A DNA stretch of 64,000 nucleotides from Bacteroidales bacterium (GTDB lineage: Bacteria > Bacteroidota > Bacteroidia > Bacteroidales > UBA932), in the NCBI GenBank assembly GCA_024699055.1, contig JAILQG010000053.1, positions 23,636 to 87,635 on the forward strand, in the 5' to 3' direction. The notes under the pieces are model-generated. The model did not search any database. It saw nothing but the letters and a program-made list of their open reading frames with translations, and had not been told where the DNA came from. The position numbers were made by a program, and so were the translations under genes. This document shows positions 1 to 10,319 of the stretch, one piece after another; the first letter of the stretch is position 1, and the number at the start of each line of letters is the position of its first letter.

Positions 1-1001
1 TCAAGTTCGTCTTCATAGACCCGAAGATGGTGGAATTCAGTTCATACAACACGCTGCTGCACCACTATCTGGCAGTCCTTCCCACCGCCGGGGACGAAGA
101 CGAGGAAAGGCGTAAGGCCATAGTCAAGAGCCCCAAGGACGCCGAAAAGGTGCTCCGCAGCCTCTGCACCGAAATGGACGAGCGCTACAAGCTTCTCAGC
201 GAAGCCGGCACCCAGAAGATAACCCAGTACAACGAAAAGTACAAGGCCCGCAAGCTCCGTCCCGACAAAGGCCACAGGTTCCTGCCGTACATAGTCACGG
301 TGGTGGACGAGTTCGCCGACCTCACCATGGTCATCGGAGCTTCGCCCGAAGTGCGCGCCGCTTCCAAGAGCATCAGCAATTCCATCATCCGCCTTGCCCA
401 GAAAGGCCGTGCCGCCGGTATCCACGTGATCCTGGCTACCCAGAGGCCTTCGGTAGACGTCATCTCCGGCCTCATCAAGAGCAACTTCCCGATGCGCATC
501 GCATTCAGGGTAGCTTCGAGGATAGACTCCCAGACCATCCTGGACGCTCCTGGCGCTGAAAAGCTGATAGGCCGCGGCGATATGCTCTGGAGCGCCGGAC
601 TCGATACCGAACGTATCCAGTGCGGTTACGTGAGCGGTGAAGAGATAGACTCCGTCACCGATTTCATCGGCGAGCAGCAGGGCTACAAGAAGAGCTACAA
701 CACCCCCTATTATCTGCCCGACGTGAGCGAGAGCTCCGAAGGCGGCGGTGCTGGCGGCGGCAGTCTTGGCGAGCTGGACGAGCGTTTCGAGGAGGCAGCC
801 AAAATGGTAGTCACCACCCAGAGGGGTTCCACCAGCGATCTCCAGCGTAAGTTAGGCATGGGCTACGCCAAGGCAGGGCGCGTCATGGACCAGCTCGAAC
901 AGGCCGGAATCGTCGGTCCGCAGGAAGGCAGCAAACCTCGCACGGTTCTTGTATCTACCCTCGAAGATCTCCAGACTATCCTGGATCAAATCGGAAAATG
1001 A
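1..1001 (+). CDS. ftsK: DNA translocase FtsK/SpoIIIE, C-terminal part (5' end outside window)
   Basis: Frame open from window start (KFVFIDPKMVEFSSY...); VDEFADL, ILATQRPSVDVI motifs; C-terminal gamma winged-helix (DLQRKLGMGYAKAGRVMDQLEQAGIVGPQEGSKPR). Confidence 0.95.
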   Translation, partial: KFVFIDPKMVEFSSYNTLLHHYLAVLPTAGDEDEERRKAIVKSPKDAEKVLRSLCTEMDERYKLLSEAGTQKITQYNEKYKARKLRPDKGHRFLPYIVTVVDEFADLTMVIGASPEVRAASKSISNSIIRLAQKGRAAGIHVILATQRPSVDVISGLIKSNFPMRIAFRVASRIDSQTILDAPGAEKLIGRGDMLWSAGLDTERIQCGYVSGEEIDSVTDFIGEQQGYKKSYNTPYYLPDVSESSEGGGAGGGSLGELDERFEEAAKMVVTTQRGSTSDLQRKLGMGYAKAGRVMDQLEQAGIVGPQEGSKPRTVLVSTLEDLQTILDQIGK

Positions 1002-1510
1002 GGAAGTCAGTCATAATCGCAGCCTGCCTGCTGCTCGGAACGGCGGCATGGGGCCAGAACACAATCAGGGACATCGTTGCCATAATCCGCGGCAAAGACG
1101 TGGTCAGCTGTTCCTACACTTACACGATGCGGGGCTCCATGCCCGTCAAGGCCAGCGGAACCGCAGAGATGCAGGGGCACAGGTACCATACCACTGCCGA
1201 CGGCGGGCTTGAAACCTGGTGCGACGGCACCACCTGCTGGATTGTCGACCGAAAGGCGAAGGAAGTCCTCATCGCCGAAGCCGGCGAGAGCATGGTCTCC
1301 CATCTCGACGAGTACATAGGCTACGTCCATATCTCCCGCTTCGACGGCAGCAACCTTGCCTGCACCATAGTCAGGGAAGACCGGGACGTCGACCTCGACT
1401 TCAGCGCCTCCGGCATCACCCTTACGGAACCCTCTCCCTCGGACGATTCCCGCTTCGTCTTCGACGTTTCCACCCTCGATTCATCATGGATTGTGACTGA
1501 TCTGCGATGA
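998..1510 (+). CDS. LolA-like outer membrane lipoprotein carrier family protein
   Basis: 170 aa, signal peptide, LolA-like small secreted protein directly after ftsK (4-nt overlap). Confidence 0.7.
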   Translation: MRKSVIIAACLLLGTAAWGQNTIRDIVAIIRGKDVVSCSYTYTMRGSMPVKASGTAEMQGHRYHTTADGGLETWCDGTTCWIVDRKAKEVLIAEAGESMVSHLDEYIGYVHISRFDGSNLACTIVREDRDVDLDFSASGITLTEPSPSDDSRFVFDVSTLDSSWIVTDLR

Positions 1511-4326
1511 CCGGATTTCTCAGACAAGTCGCACGACAATACTACACAGGCGGTCACGATTTCAGCCGCCTGTGTTTCGTCTTTCCCAGCAAAAGGGCCA
1601 TCCTGTTCTTCAGGAAACACCTGGCCGAAGAAGTGAAGAAAGACGGGCGTACCAGCATGGCTCCCGCCTGCTGCACCATGAACGACTTCTTCTACCGAAT
1701 CACCGGTGGCCACAAGGCCGACCGCATCCTGCAGCTCATCCGGCTGTACGAATGCTTCTGCCGCCTCGTGAAAGACCCCGAGCCCCTCGACGACTTCCTC
1801 TACTGGGGCGACGTCATGCTGTCGGATTTCAACGACGTGGACAAGTACCTGGCCGATCCCGACAGGCTTTGGAAAAACGTGGACGAGTTCAAGGGTATGC
1901 AGGACCTTTCCTTCCTGGAAGAAGACCAGCGCAGGGCCATTCTCGAGTTCCTCGGCCATTTCGACCGCGAAGGCGAGATCAAGCGCGGTTTCCTGCGCAT
2001 CTGGAACATCCTCCTCCCCCTCTACAAGGACTTCAATGCCGGTCTGGCGGCGGAAGGTCTGTCCTACGAGGGCATGATATACCGCACCCTGGCCGAGAAC
2101 CTCGACCGCGAAAGCGTCACCGACATCCTCGACCGCCATTTCGAACCGGGTACGCTCTTCGTGTTCGCCGGGCTCAATGCCCTCAACGAATGCGAGAAAA
2201 AGCTGCTGCGGAAAATGAAGGACGCCGGCCGCGCCCAATTCTGCTGGGACTGGTTCAGCCCCGAGATTAAAGACCGCGGAAACATGGCCTCCTTCTTCAT
2301 GGCCGGCAACGTGGAGCTTTTCGGGCAAGACCTCAAAACCGGGGAGCTGAACAGGCAAAGGCCGGAAATCAACATTCTCAGCGTTCCGTCTTCCGTGGGC
2401 CAGGCCAAGCAGCTGCCGGGCATTCTACAGCGTATAGGCGGCCACCACGACATCCGCACCGCCGTCATCCTTCCCGATGAAGGGCTGCTGGTACCCTTGA
2501 TAAACAGCATTCCAGAAGACATCGACAAGATAAACGTCACCATGGGCTATCCCATGAAAGGGAGCGAGTGGCTGGGACTTCTGGGTATGCTTTCCGCCCT
2601 GCAACTCGGCATACGCGAGCTACCGGACGGACCGGCTTTCTACCACAGGCAGGTGCGGGGCATTTTCTCGAACGGACTGTTCCGCAGCGTCATCTCACCT
2701 GAGGAAAAGGAAACCGTCGAAAAGCTCAAGACCGCCGGAAAAATCTACATCCCAGTTTCGGATTTCGCCTCAGGAGACATTCTGCAGGCCATTTTCTGCA
2801 AGGCCGGGGACAAGGCGTCTTACCTGAAAGACATCATCCTTCGCATCGCCCATGCCATACGCGAGGACAAGGCGCATGCGATGGAGCTGGAGTTCGCCAT
2901 GCACAGCTACAAGGCCGTCACGCGGCTCGGCGAACTCAACCCGGCCGTGAGCGACAAGGCATGGTGGAAGCTGTTCATGCAGCTGCTCTCCGGAGATACC
3001 GTCCCCTTCGAGGGCGAGCCGCTCGAAGGGATGCAGATAATGGGGCCGCTGGAAACCCGCGCCCTCGACTTCGACAACCTGGTCATCCTCTCTTGCAACG
3101 AAGGCATGTTCCCGCGGAAGTCGGTGGCGGCGTCGTTCATTCCACCCGAGCTTCGAAAGGGCTTCGGACTCCCCACCTATGAGTTCCAGGACTCGATATG
3201 GGCATACTATTTCTACCGCCTCATCCAGAGGGCAGAGAAAGTCTGGCTGGTCTTCGATTCCCGCACCGAGGGCATACGCCAGGGCGAGGAAAGCCGCTAC
3301 ATCAAACAACTCTCGCTCGTTTACGGCTTCAAGCTCAACCGCTATGTGGTGAGTTCACCGGCAAAGGGCGTTGAAGTGCCCGGAAGCATCCCCAAGACCC
3401 AGGAAGACCTCGCCGTCATGGCATCCCCGGATTTCCATCTCAGCGCATCCTCGATGAGGCAGTACCTGAACTGTCCGGCAGCCCTGTATTACAGCAGCAT
3501 CAAGGGCCTCAGGCAGCCTGACGAACTAGAGGAGAACCTCGACCCGGGAATGCTCGGGAGCGTACTCCACACCGTCATGCACGCCCTTTATTCCACCAAT
3601 CCGTCCGAAAAGGAAGAAAAACGGCTCAGGCCGCTCGAACAGGTTGGCGCAAGCTATCTGAAAGCACTGCTGAAGGATACCGAGGGCCTTGCGAAACAGG
3701 TGCGCATGCGCATCATCCAGAAACTGGGAAACGTCCCGGAGGTTACCGGACGCAACCTGGTCTACGAGGATATCGTCTGCCGCTACGCCCGCAAGATTCT
3801 CGAATGCGACCTCGCCCTTCTCGAGAGCAAGGGTCTCCCCTCCTTCAAGATATTCGGCCTGGAGGAATACAGGGAAACGGTGATAGGCGGATTCCGTTTT
3901 ATCGGGTACATCGACAGGCTCGACTGTTTTGAGCCCGGAACGATCCGGGTCGTGGACTACAAGACCGGGAAAGTCGAAGACAGCGAGATGGAAATCACCG
4001 ATGACAACGCATCCAAGGTGATCGACATTCTCTTCGGCAATGACAACAGCAAGAGGCCGGGCATCGCCCTGCAGCTCTACATCTACGACCGGTTCATGGA
4101 TGGCGGAACCGGCGGCCGCACTGTTCTCAACAGCATCTACCAGACCCAGCGTCTGTTCACCGAAGGGGTGCGCACAAGCGCGCTGAGCAGGGTTTTCCTC
4201 GAAGGGATGGAGCCCCGCCTGGTCGAAAAGCTGGAAGAACTGCGCAATCCCGAAATTCCGTGGCAGCGCACTTCCGAGGCCAAAACCTGCGAGTATTGTG
4301 ACTTCAAGAATATCTGCGGAAGATGA
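1507..4326 (+). CDS. AddB-like PD-(D/E)XK nuclease / inactivated helicase
   Basis: 939 aa; nuclease motif VVDYKTGK; Cys cluster YLNCPAALYY...CEYCDFKNIC typical of AddB-type Fe-S nuclease. Confidence 0.85.
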   Translation: MTGFLRQVARQYYTGGHDFSRLCFVFPSKRAILFFRKHLAEEVKKDGRTSMAPACCTMNDFFYRITGGHKADRILQLIRLYECFCRLVKDPEPLDDFLYWGDVMLSDFNDVDKYLADPDRLWKNVDEFKGMQDLSFLEEDQRRAILEFLGHFDREGEIKRGFLRIWNILLPLYKDFNAGLAAEGLSYEGMIYRTLAENLDRESVTDILDRHFEPGTLFVFAGLNALNECEKKLLRKMKDAGRAQFCWDWFSPEIKDRGNMASFFMAGNVELFGQDLKTGELNRQRPEINILSVPSSVGQAKQLPGILQRIGGHHDIRTAVILPDEGLLVPLINSIPEDIDKINVTMGYPMKGSEWLGLLGMLSALQLGIRELPDGPAFYHRQVRGIFSNGLFRSVISPEEKETVEKLKTAGKIYIPVSDFASGDILQAIFCKAGDKASYLKDIILRIAHAIREDKAHAMELEFAMHSYKAVTRLGELNPAVSDKAWWKLFMQLLSGDTVPFEGEPLEGMQIMGPLETRALDFDNLVILSCNEGMFPRKSVAASFIPPELRKGFGLPTYEFQDSIWAYYFYRLIQRAEKVWLVFDSRTEGIRQGEESRYIKQLSLVYGFKLNRYVVSSPAKGVEVPGSIPKTQEDLAVMASPDFHLSASSMRQYLNCPAALYYSSIKGLRQPDELEENLDPGMLGSVLHTVMHALYSTNPSEKEEKRLRPLEQVGASYLKALLKDTEGLAKQVRMRIIQKLGNVPEVTGRNLVYEDIVCRYARKILECDLALLESKGLPSFKIFGLEEYRETVIGGFRFIGYIDRLDCFEPGTIRVVDYKTGKVEDSEMEITDDNASKVIDILFGNDNSKRPGIALQLYIYDRFMDGGTGGRTVLNSIYQTQRLFTEGVRTSALSRVFLEGMEPRLVEKLEELRNPEIPWQRTSEAKTCEYCDFKNICGR

Positions 4327-7124
4327 TAGACGTCAAGAAAGCATCCGCCGGTTCCGGCAAGACATACACCCTGGCCCACACCTACATCGACCTGCTCGCC
4401 GACGAACTCGCGTACCGCCATATCCTGGCCGTCACCTTTACCAACAAAGCCACGGCCGAGATGAAGGACAGGATACTGAATTACCTTGCCGAAGATCCTG
4501 AAAAACGGAGCAAGCTCGTCAGGATCCTGCACGACTACAGCGCCTTCGCGGTAAGCACCATCGACCGCTTCTTCCAGCGTGCCCTCAAGTCGTTTGCAAG
4601 GGAGATCGGCCAGATGGCCGACTATCAGGTGGAACTCGACCGCGATTCGCTCATAGCCGAGGCGATGGACCGCATCCTGGACTCGCTCACCGGCGAGGAG
4701 TCCCAGAAGGAGATTCTGGGCTGGCTCCGAGAGAACGTCGCCGACAAGCTCGAGAGCGGAGGCCGGCCTTCCATAGACAATACGCTCTACGAAATGGGCA
4801 AGAAGCTCGGGAGCGAGGAGCGCAGGCGGCTCCGTGCCGCACATGGCGTCACCGACGACGAATTCTCAAAGGAACGGCTCGCCAAGGTGCGGAAAAGCTG
4901 CCGCGAAATTATCAGGAAATTCGCCTCCGACGTGAGGGAAGCGGCGCTCGCCCTGCCGGTCCTTGACGACAAAACGGCCGAAGGGCATCGGCAGCAATAC
5001 ACGAAGGTCGTCTGGTTCAAGCAGATAACGAAGCCGTTGAAAAAGCTTTCGGCCGCAGCCGAGGGCACTCCTTTCATGGCCCTTTTCGAAAAGCCTTTCG
5101 TCGTATACAACACCGCAAGGATAGTGGAGGCCCAGGTGTTCAGCCTCGGGCTCGCAAGGGAGTTTTTCAGGGAGTTCGAAGCTCTCATGCACGAGAAGAA
5201 CGTCCTCCCCCTCGACGACTCCAACACGCTGCTGGCCAGGATTATAGCCGGCAGCGACACCCCGTTCGTATATGAAAAGCTCGGAGTCCGCTATGAGAAC
5301 TTCCTGCTGGACGAATTCCAGGACACCTCCGTCATCCAGTGGGAGAACTTCCTCCCGCTCCTCCGCGAGAGCGACTCCAACCACAAGCGCTCGCTCATAG
5401 TGGGCGACGTGAAACAGAGCATTTACCGCTGGCGAGACTCCGACTGGACGCTGCTCGCGGAAAGGGTGCAGGCTGAGTTTCCCGGAGCGGTGGTCGAGCC
5501 CCGCAGGGAGAACTACCGCAGCTGCAGGGAAATCGTGGAATTCAACAGCGAGTTCTTCCCCTATGCAGCAAATACCCTCGGCCTGCAGGACCTCTATTCC
5601 GACGCAAAGCAGGAGGTAAAGACCGGGGACGGGCAGCAGGGACACGTCCAGGTGTCTTTCTGCGCCGCAGAGGATGAGATCCCCAAAGTGATGGAATCCA
5701 TAGAAACGGCGCGGGCCGCGGGCGCCCGCTTCAGCGACATCGCCATCCTGGTCCGAAACAACAAAGACGGCTTCGAAATCGCATCGAAACTGCTTGCCGG
5801 CGGGTATCCGGTCGTCTCGGACGACTCCCTCAAGGTAAACGCCTCAGGTACGGTACGCAAGCTGGTGAGCCTGCTCAGCTGCCTGGAGAACCCCCTCGAC
5901 ACCATCAACGCATTCATCATCCGCGATGCTAAAGTGCAGTTCCCGCAGGAATACCACTCGCTTGTGGGGCTCTGCGAAGATCTGCTCGCCCAGCTCAGGG
6001 AAGCCGATCCGGACGTCTTCGAAGGCGAAACCCTGTTCATCGAAGCCTTCATGGACGAGCTCCGCGAGTGGACGGAAGTGAACGGCAACAGCCTCCGCTT
6101 CTTCCTTGAGTATTGGAACCGGAAACCCCGCTATATCAGCTCACCCGAGAATTCAGATTCCATCACGATCCTTACGGTCCACAAGGCGAAAGGACTTGAA
6201 TTCCCCTATGTCATCTTCCCCTTCGCCGAAAAAGTGGAGATTTTCAGGAAAGAAGACCGGTGGTGCTGGCTGGACGTCTCCGGCACGCCCTTCGACCCTG
6301 CAGTTTCCGGCATCTATTCCGTAACGATGAGCTCCGTATGCGAAGATTCCCTTTTCGCCAGGGAGTATGAGCTGGAGAAACGCATGCAGTGCGTGGACAA
6401 CCTGAACATTTTCTACGTGGCGCTCACGAGGGCCGTCTGCTGCCTGCACGTGATTGCATGCAATCCCCCCAAGACTCACAAAAAAGGCGAGGCGAAAGCG
6501 ATCTCGCATATACTCTGGGACTTCTGCGATTCAAACCAGGAGTTTTCGCGAGGCTCCATGTATGATTTCTCCGCACTCCGCCGGGAAAGCGGAAAGTCGG
6601 AGATGTCTTTCCCCGCCGGATATCCCATCATTCCGGCTGGCGGCAGGCTCACGCCGTCCACCGACGCCTTCGACTTCTTCGGCCCCGACGGCGAAGTGGG
6701 TATCGATGCGTCTCCGCGTCGCAACGGCGTGGTGCTCCACGGCATAATGGCCGGAATCAGGAGCGCAGGCGACCTCGAGGGGGCAGTTCGCGAAGCGGTA
6801 CTCAGCGGCACGCTCGACTCGGCCCAGGCGAAAGACGCCCTAGCACTGCTGTCGAAGCGGATCACCGCGCATCCCGAATTCTTCGGCGGAGGCGGATACA
6901 ATGAGGTTTCCATAATAGCCCCGGACGGCAGGGACCGCCGCCCCGACAGGGTGATTGAAAGCGGAGGGAAGGTCACGGTGATAGACTACAAATTCGCCAG
7001 GCCATGCAGCGAACATCGCCGTCAGGTGCGCGAGTACATGGACCTATACCGGAGCATGGGCTACCGGGAAGTCGAGGGCTTCCTGTGGTACGTCTTTCCC
7101 GACAGGATAGAGGCCGTGGATTAG
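4323..7124 (+). CDS. UvrD/AddA-like helicase-nuclease
   Basis: 933 aa; Walker A KASAGSGKT, DEFQDTS, VGDVKQSIYRWR, LTVHKAKGLEFPYV, C-terminal VIDYKF nuclease motif. Confidence 0.9.
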   Translation: MIDVKKASAGSGKTYTLAHTYIDLLADELAYRHILAVTFTNKATAEMKDRILNYLAEDPEKRSKLVRILHDYSAFAVSTIDRFFQRALKSFAREIGQMADYQVELDRDSLIAEAMDRILDSLTGEESQKEILGWLRENVADKLESGGRPSIDNTLYEMGKKLGSEERRRLRAAHGVTDDEFSKERLAKVRKSCREIIRKFASDVREAALALPVLDDKTAEGHRQQYTKVVWFKQITKPLKKLSAAAEGTPFMALFEKPFVVYNTARIVEAQVFSLGLAREFFREFEALMHEKNVLPLDDSNTLLARIIAGSDTPFVYEKLGVRYENFLLDEFQDTSVIQWENFLPLLRESDSNHKRSLIVGDVKQSIYRWRDSDWTLLAERVQAEFPGAVVEPRRENYRSCREIVEFNSEFFPYAANTLGLQDLYSDAKQEVKTGDGQQGHVQVSFCAAEDEIPKVMESIETARAAGARFSDIAILVRNNKDGFEIASKLLAGGYPVVSDDSLKVNASGTVRKLVSLLSCLENPLDTINAFIIRDAKVQFPQEYHSLVGLCEDLLAQLREADPDVFEGETLFIEAFMDELREWTEVNGNSLRFFLEYWNRKPRYISSPENSDSITILTVHKAKGLEFPYVIFPFAEKVEIFRKEDRWCWLDVSGTPFDPAVSGIYSVTMSSVCEDSLFAREYELEKRMQCVDNLNIFYVALTRAVCCLHVIACNPPKTHKKGEAKAISHILWDFCDSNQEFSRGSMYDFSALRRESGKSEMSFPAGYPIIPAGGRLTPSTDAFDFFGPDGEVGIDASPRRNGVVLHGIMAGIRSAGDLEGAVREAVLSGTLDSAQAKDALALLSKRITAHPEFFGGGGYNEVSIIAPDGRDRRPDRVIESGGKVTVIDYKFARPCSEHRRQVREYMDLYRSMGYREVEGFLWYVFPDRIEAVD

Positions 7125-7161
7125 CCGATATTGGGAGGAATTGTTTATTTTTGCATGATAT

Positions 7162-8271
7162 ATGGGTAGCGACGACTTCTCACGGCTTGAACTGAGTTTG
7201 CCTGCGGCACAGGCGAACTACAGGTATTTCCGTTCCCTGCTCGAGCCCGAAACCAGGCTTCTTGTTCTGGTCAAGGCCAATGCATACGGGCACGGAGCCG
7301 TCGAATTCGCCAGCATGATGCAGCAGGCCGGAGCCAATTATCTCGCAGTTGCGCTTCCGGTTGAAGGCATCGAACTCCGCAAGGCCGGTATCTCCATGCC
7401 AGTCATGGTGCTCACTTCCGGCACCGATTTCTTCGAAGAGATGGTGGATTACCGCCTTGAGCCCTCCATTCCCAACCTGTCAACGCTCAAACAGCTGGTG
7501 GACGTGCTTCAGAAACGCGGAGTCACCGGCTTCCCCATCCATATCAAACTCGACACCGGCATGCACCGCCTCGGCTTCATGACCGACGAGCTGCCGCAGC
7601 TGTTCAGTTTCCTTTCCGGATGCACCAGCGTACGCGTGGTATCCTGCTTCTCGCACCTTGCGGCGGCGGAAGACCCCGACGCGGACGACTTCACCCTCGG
7701 GCAGATAAAGCTGTTCGAGCAGAACGCGACGGCACTGGGCAAAGCCCTGGGATACAAACCCATGTGGCACATCCTCAATTCCGCCGGCATCGAACGCTTC
7801 CCGCAGTATCAGTGGGATATGGTGCGCCTGGGAATAGGCATTTACGGAATCAGCGCACTGCCCGGAGTCAGTCTGGAACCGGTCGCTTCGCTTAAGGTCA
7901 AAGTGCTGCAGGTCAAGCATCTGAGGCAGTCTGACGGCGCCATAGGTTACGGCCGCATGGGCGGCATTGCAGACGGAGGCACCACCATAGCCACCATCCC
8001 GTGCGGCTATGCCGACGGGCTCGACAGGCATCTTGGCCGGGGAAACGCTTCATTCGCGATCAACGGTCACCGCGCCCCTACCATAGGCAACATCTGCATG
8101 GACATGTGCATGCTCGACGTGACCGGCATCCCCTGCAAGGTAGGCGACACGGTTACCATCTTCGGGGACGATCCGACAGTCACGGAACTTGCCGGCATAC
8201 TCGGCACCATTCCGTACGAAATCCTCACGAGCGTACCGCGGAGGATAGAAAGAATTATCGTGAGAAAGTAA
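7162..8271 (+). CDS. alr: alanine racemase
   Basis: 369 aa; VKANAYGHGAVEFA PLP-lysine motif; GYADGLDR; GNICMDMCMLDVT. Confidence 0.95.
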   Translation: MGSDDFSRLELSLPAAQANYRYFRSLLEPETRLLVLVKANAYGHGAVEFASMMQQAGANYLAVALPVEGIELRKAGISMPVMVLTSGTDFFEEMVDYRLEPSIPNLSTLKQLVDVLQKRGVTGFPIHIKLDTGMHRLGFMTDELPQLFSFLSGCTSVRVVSCFSHLAAAEDPDADDFTLGQIKLFEQNATALGKALGYKPMWHILNSAGIERFPQYQWDMVRLGIGIYGISALPGVSLEPVASLKVKVLQVKHLRQSDGAIGYGRMGGIADGGTTIATIPCGYADGLDRHLGRGNASFAINGHRAPTIGNICMDMCMLDVTGIPCKVGDTVTIFGDDPTVTELAGILGTIPYEILTSVPRRIERIIVRK

Positions 8272-9283
8272 GGTCGGGCTCTTCGCGCTTTTCCACCAGC
8301 ACTTCAAGCAGCAGAGTGCCCTTTTCGAGCGGCACCAGATAGAATTCTTCGCATTCGGAGGGCACGAGCACAACTTCTCCCTCCTTTACCTTTACGTGAT
8401 TCCTGCCGCCGTCATTGCCTTCCCCTGAAGACTGAAGGGCCATGGCGCCGCGGGCGCAAACGTAAGCCACGCAGGACCCGCCTTCGCCGGCAGTGATTTT
8501 CAGGGCCTCTTCGAGGTCGATGACATTGCTTGAGAACTGGGGCAGATGCACCATCCGCACCACGTTCGCGGGATCTTCGGGACGGCGGTCTTCCAGGCTG
8601 AATCCCATCAGGTTTTCGGCTGGGAACCTGTCGTATGAAATGAAGTCGAGCGCGTCGGCCAGGCCCAGCGAGATGCCCATGGATTCATCTTCGGGAAGGG
8701 TCTCGCCCCAGCCGCAGAGTCTGAAATCGAGGGCGGAGGATTCACTTATCTCTATTACCGAAAGCTTTCCGCGGAGAGCGTGGGGAATGCCGGGCGGGAT
8801 ATGGAAATACTGCCCCGCCTTCACGGGTACGGCGTTCATGAAAGAAGCGGGGTTCCCTTCGGTGCAGGCGGAGAAAAACGCGGAGACCTCCACTTTTTTC
8901 CGGAAACCCAGGAGCAGGCTCGCACCGGGTTCAGCCTTCTGCACATACCAGAGTTTTTCCTTCCCGAGGGAGTCGTAGCGCGCCCTTGCGTCTTCGTCGG
9001 AGGGGCACACGGTAAGGGGCATCGCCCCGTTTACACGGAGCATTTTCACCTGGAAGGGAAACTGCCTGCCGTACCAGTCGAACACATCGTCCCCCACCAC
9101 ACGGTCGAGATAGGTTTCCATGATCTCACCGAGGGCATTGCCGGCAAGCCATCCGTCCCTCACGGCAGTGTCGCGCCAACCCAGGTCGGCAAGCATCCAT
9201 TCCTCTTTTCCCCAGGCGAAAACGTCTTCCACGGGGCAAAGCCGGAAGGGGTACAATTTCTTTTCTTCTTCCATTATTTTCAC
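8255..9283 (-). CDS. manA: class I mannose-6-phosphate isomerase-like protein
   Basis: 342 aa; FHIPPGIPHALRGKLSVIEISESS cupin-type PMI motif. Confidence 0.8.
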   Translation of the reverse strand: MKIMEEEKKLYPFRLCPVEDVFAWGKEEWMLADLGWRDTAVRDGWLAGNALGEIMETYLDRVVGDDVFDWYGRQFPFQVKMLRVNGAMPLTVCPSDEDARARYDSLGKEKLWYVQKAEPGASLLLGFRKKVEVSAFFSACTEGNPASFMNAVPVKAGQYFHIPPGIPHALRGKLSVIEISESSALDFRLCGWGETLPEDESMGISLGLADALDFISYDRFPAENLMGFSLEDRRPEDPANVVRMVHLPQFSSNVIDLEEALKITAGEGGSCVAYVCARGAMALQSSGEGNDGGRNHVKVKEGEVVLVPSECEEFYLVPLEKGTLLLEVLVEKREEPDLTFSR

Positions 9284-9319
9284 TATCTTTACAAACGCGA
9301 AGATACTTATTTTTTCGGT

Positions 9320-9898
9320 ATGAAAGGAATCTACATTTTTCTTGCGGACGGCTTCGAGGACGTAGAGGCCCTCGGCACCAACGACGTCCTGCGCAGGGCA
9401 GGTCTGAGGACCGAACTCGTAGCAATCGGCGAAGAACCGTTCGTGTGCTCATCCCATGGCGTCACCGTAGGCACCGACAGCTGCCTCGAATTCCTGGATG
9501 TCAGCCATGAAGGCACCACTCAGGAAGACGTGCTCATCTTCCCGGGAGGCATGCCCGGCACCCGCAACCTGGCAGCCTGCAGGCCGCTCATGAAGCTCAT
9601 GCAGGAGCATTACGACGCCGGAGGCACCGTAGCCTGCATCTGTGCTGCGCCAGGCCTGGTTCTCACACAGCTGAAAGGCATAGCAGGAAGCGCTGTCACG
9701 TGCTTCGACGGGTTCGAAAAAGAGCTGGAGGCAGCTTCCCTCAGGTTCGAACCGCGTCCGGCCATAACCAGCGGACGGGTCATCACCGGCCGCAGTGCAG
9801 GCCATGCCTTAGCCTTCGCGCTCGAGATAGTCGCCAAGGTGCGTCCCGATAAATGCGCCGAAGTAAGTCATCATCTCTACCTTCAGACCGACCTGTAA
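9320..9898 (+). CDS. DJ-1/PfpI family protein
   Basis: Internal ATG of ORF 8780..9898; MKGIYIFLADGFEDVEALGTNDVLRRAG..., CICAAPGLVL nucleophile elbow. Confidence 0.85.
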   Translation: MKGIYIFLADGFEDVEALGTNDVLRRAGLRTELVAIGEEPFVCSSHGVTVGTDSCLEFLDVSHEGTTQEDVLIFPGGMPGTRNLAACRPLMKLMQEHYDAGGTVACICAAPGLVLTQLKGIAGSAVTCFDGFEKELEAASLRFEPRPAITSGRVITGRSAGHALAFALEIVAKVRPDKCAEVSHHLYLQTDL

Positions 9899-10281
9899 TG
9901 GACGAGAGGATAGACAAATACCTGTGGTGCATCCGCGCTTTCAAGACGAGGAGCGAGGCTACCGAAGCCTGTCACGGCAATAAAGTGCAGCTGAACGGGG
10001 TGAACGCCAAGCCATCCAAGCTGGTGAAGCCTGGCGATGAAATCTCGGTCCGCCGCGGCCCGGCGGTCATCAGTTACCGTGTGAGGCAGGGGCTCGACCA
10101 CCGCGTGGGGGCAGCCCTCGTCCCGGATTATGCCGAAAACATCACCCCCGAAAGCGAGCTTGCCAAATTTCACGCTCCCGCCGAGACTTTCTTCGTCCGC
10201 CGCGACAAGGGCGCCGGCCGTCCTACAAAGAAGGACCGTCGCACCCTGGATGCCCTGTGGGACGGCTTCGATGAGGAATAG
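9898..10281 (+). CDS. S4-domain RNA-binding protein (Hsp15-like)
   Basis: MDERIDKYLWCIRAFKTRSEATEACHGNKVQLNG... S4 fold; TAATG overlap with upstream gene. Confidence 0.85.
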   Translation: MDERIDKYLWCIRAFKTRSEATEACHGNKVQLNGVNAKPSKLVKPGDEISVRRGPAVISYRVRQGLDHRVGAALVPDYAENITPESELAKFHAPAETFFVRRDKGAGRPTKKDRRTLDALWDGFDEE

Positions 10282-10290
10282 AGGGTAAAA

Positions 10291-10319
10291 GAAAAGCGCC
10301 CGTTATTCGAGCGCTTCTC
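10291..10319. terminator. possible bidirectional hairpin between convergent genes
   Basis: GAAAAGCGC...GCGCTTCTC inverted repeat at the convergent 3' ends. Confidence 0.4.

Noticed and set aside
8780-9898. 372-aa ORF extending DJ-1/PfpI upstream
   Set aside because: The N-terminal 180 residues are antisense to manA; the true start is ATG 9320.
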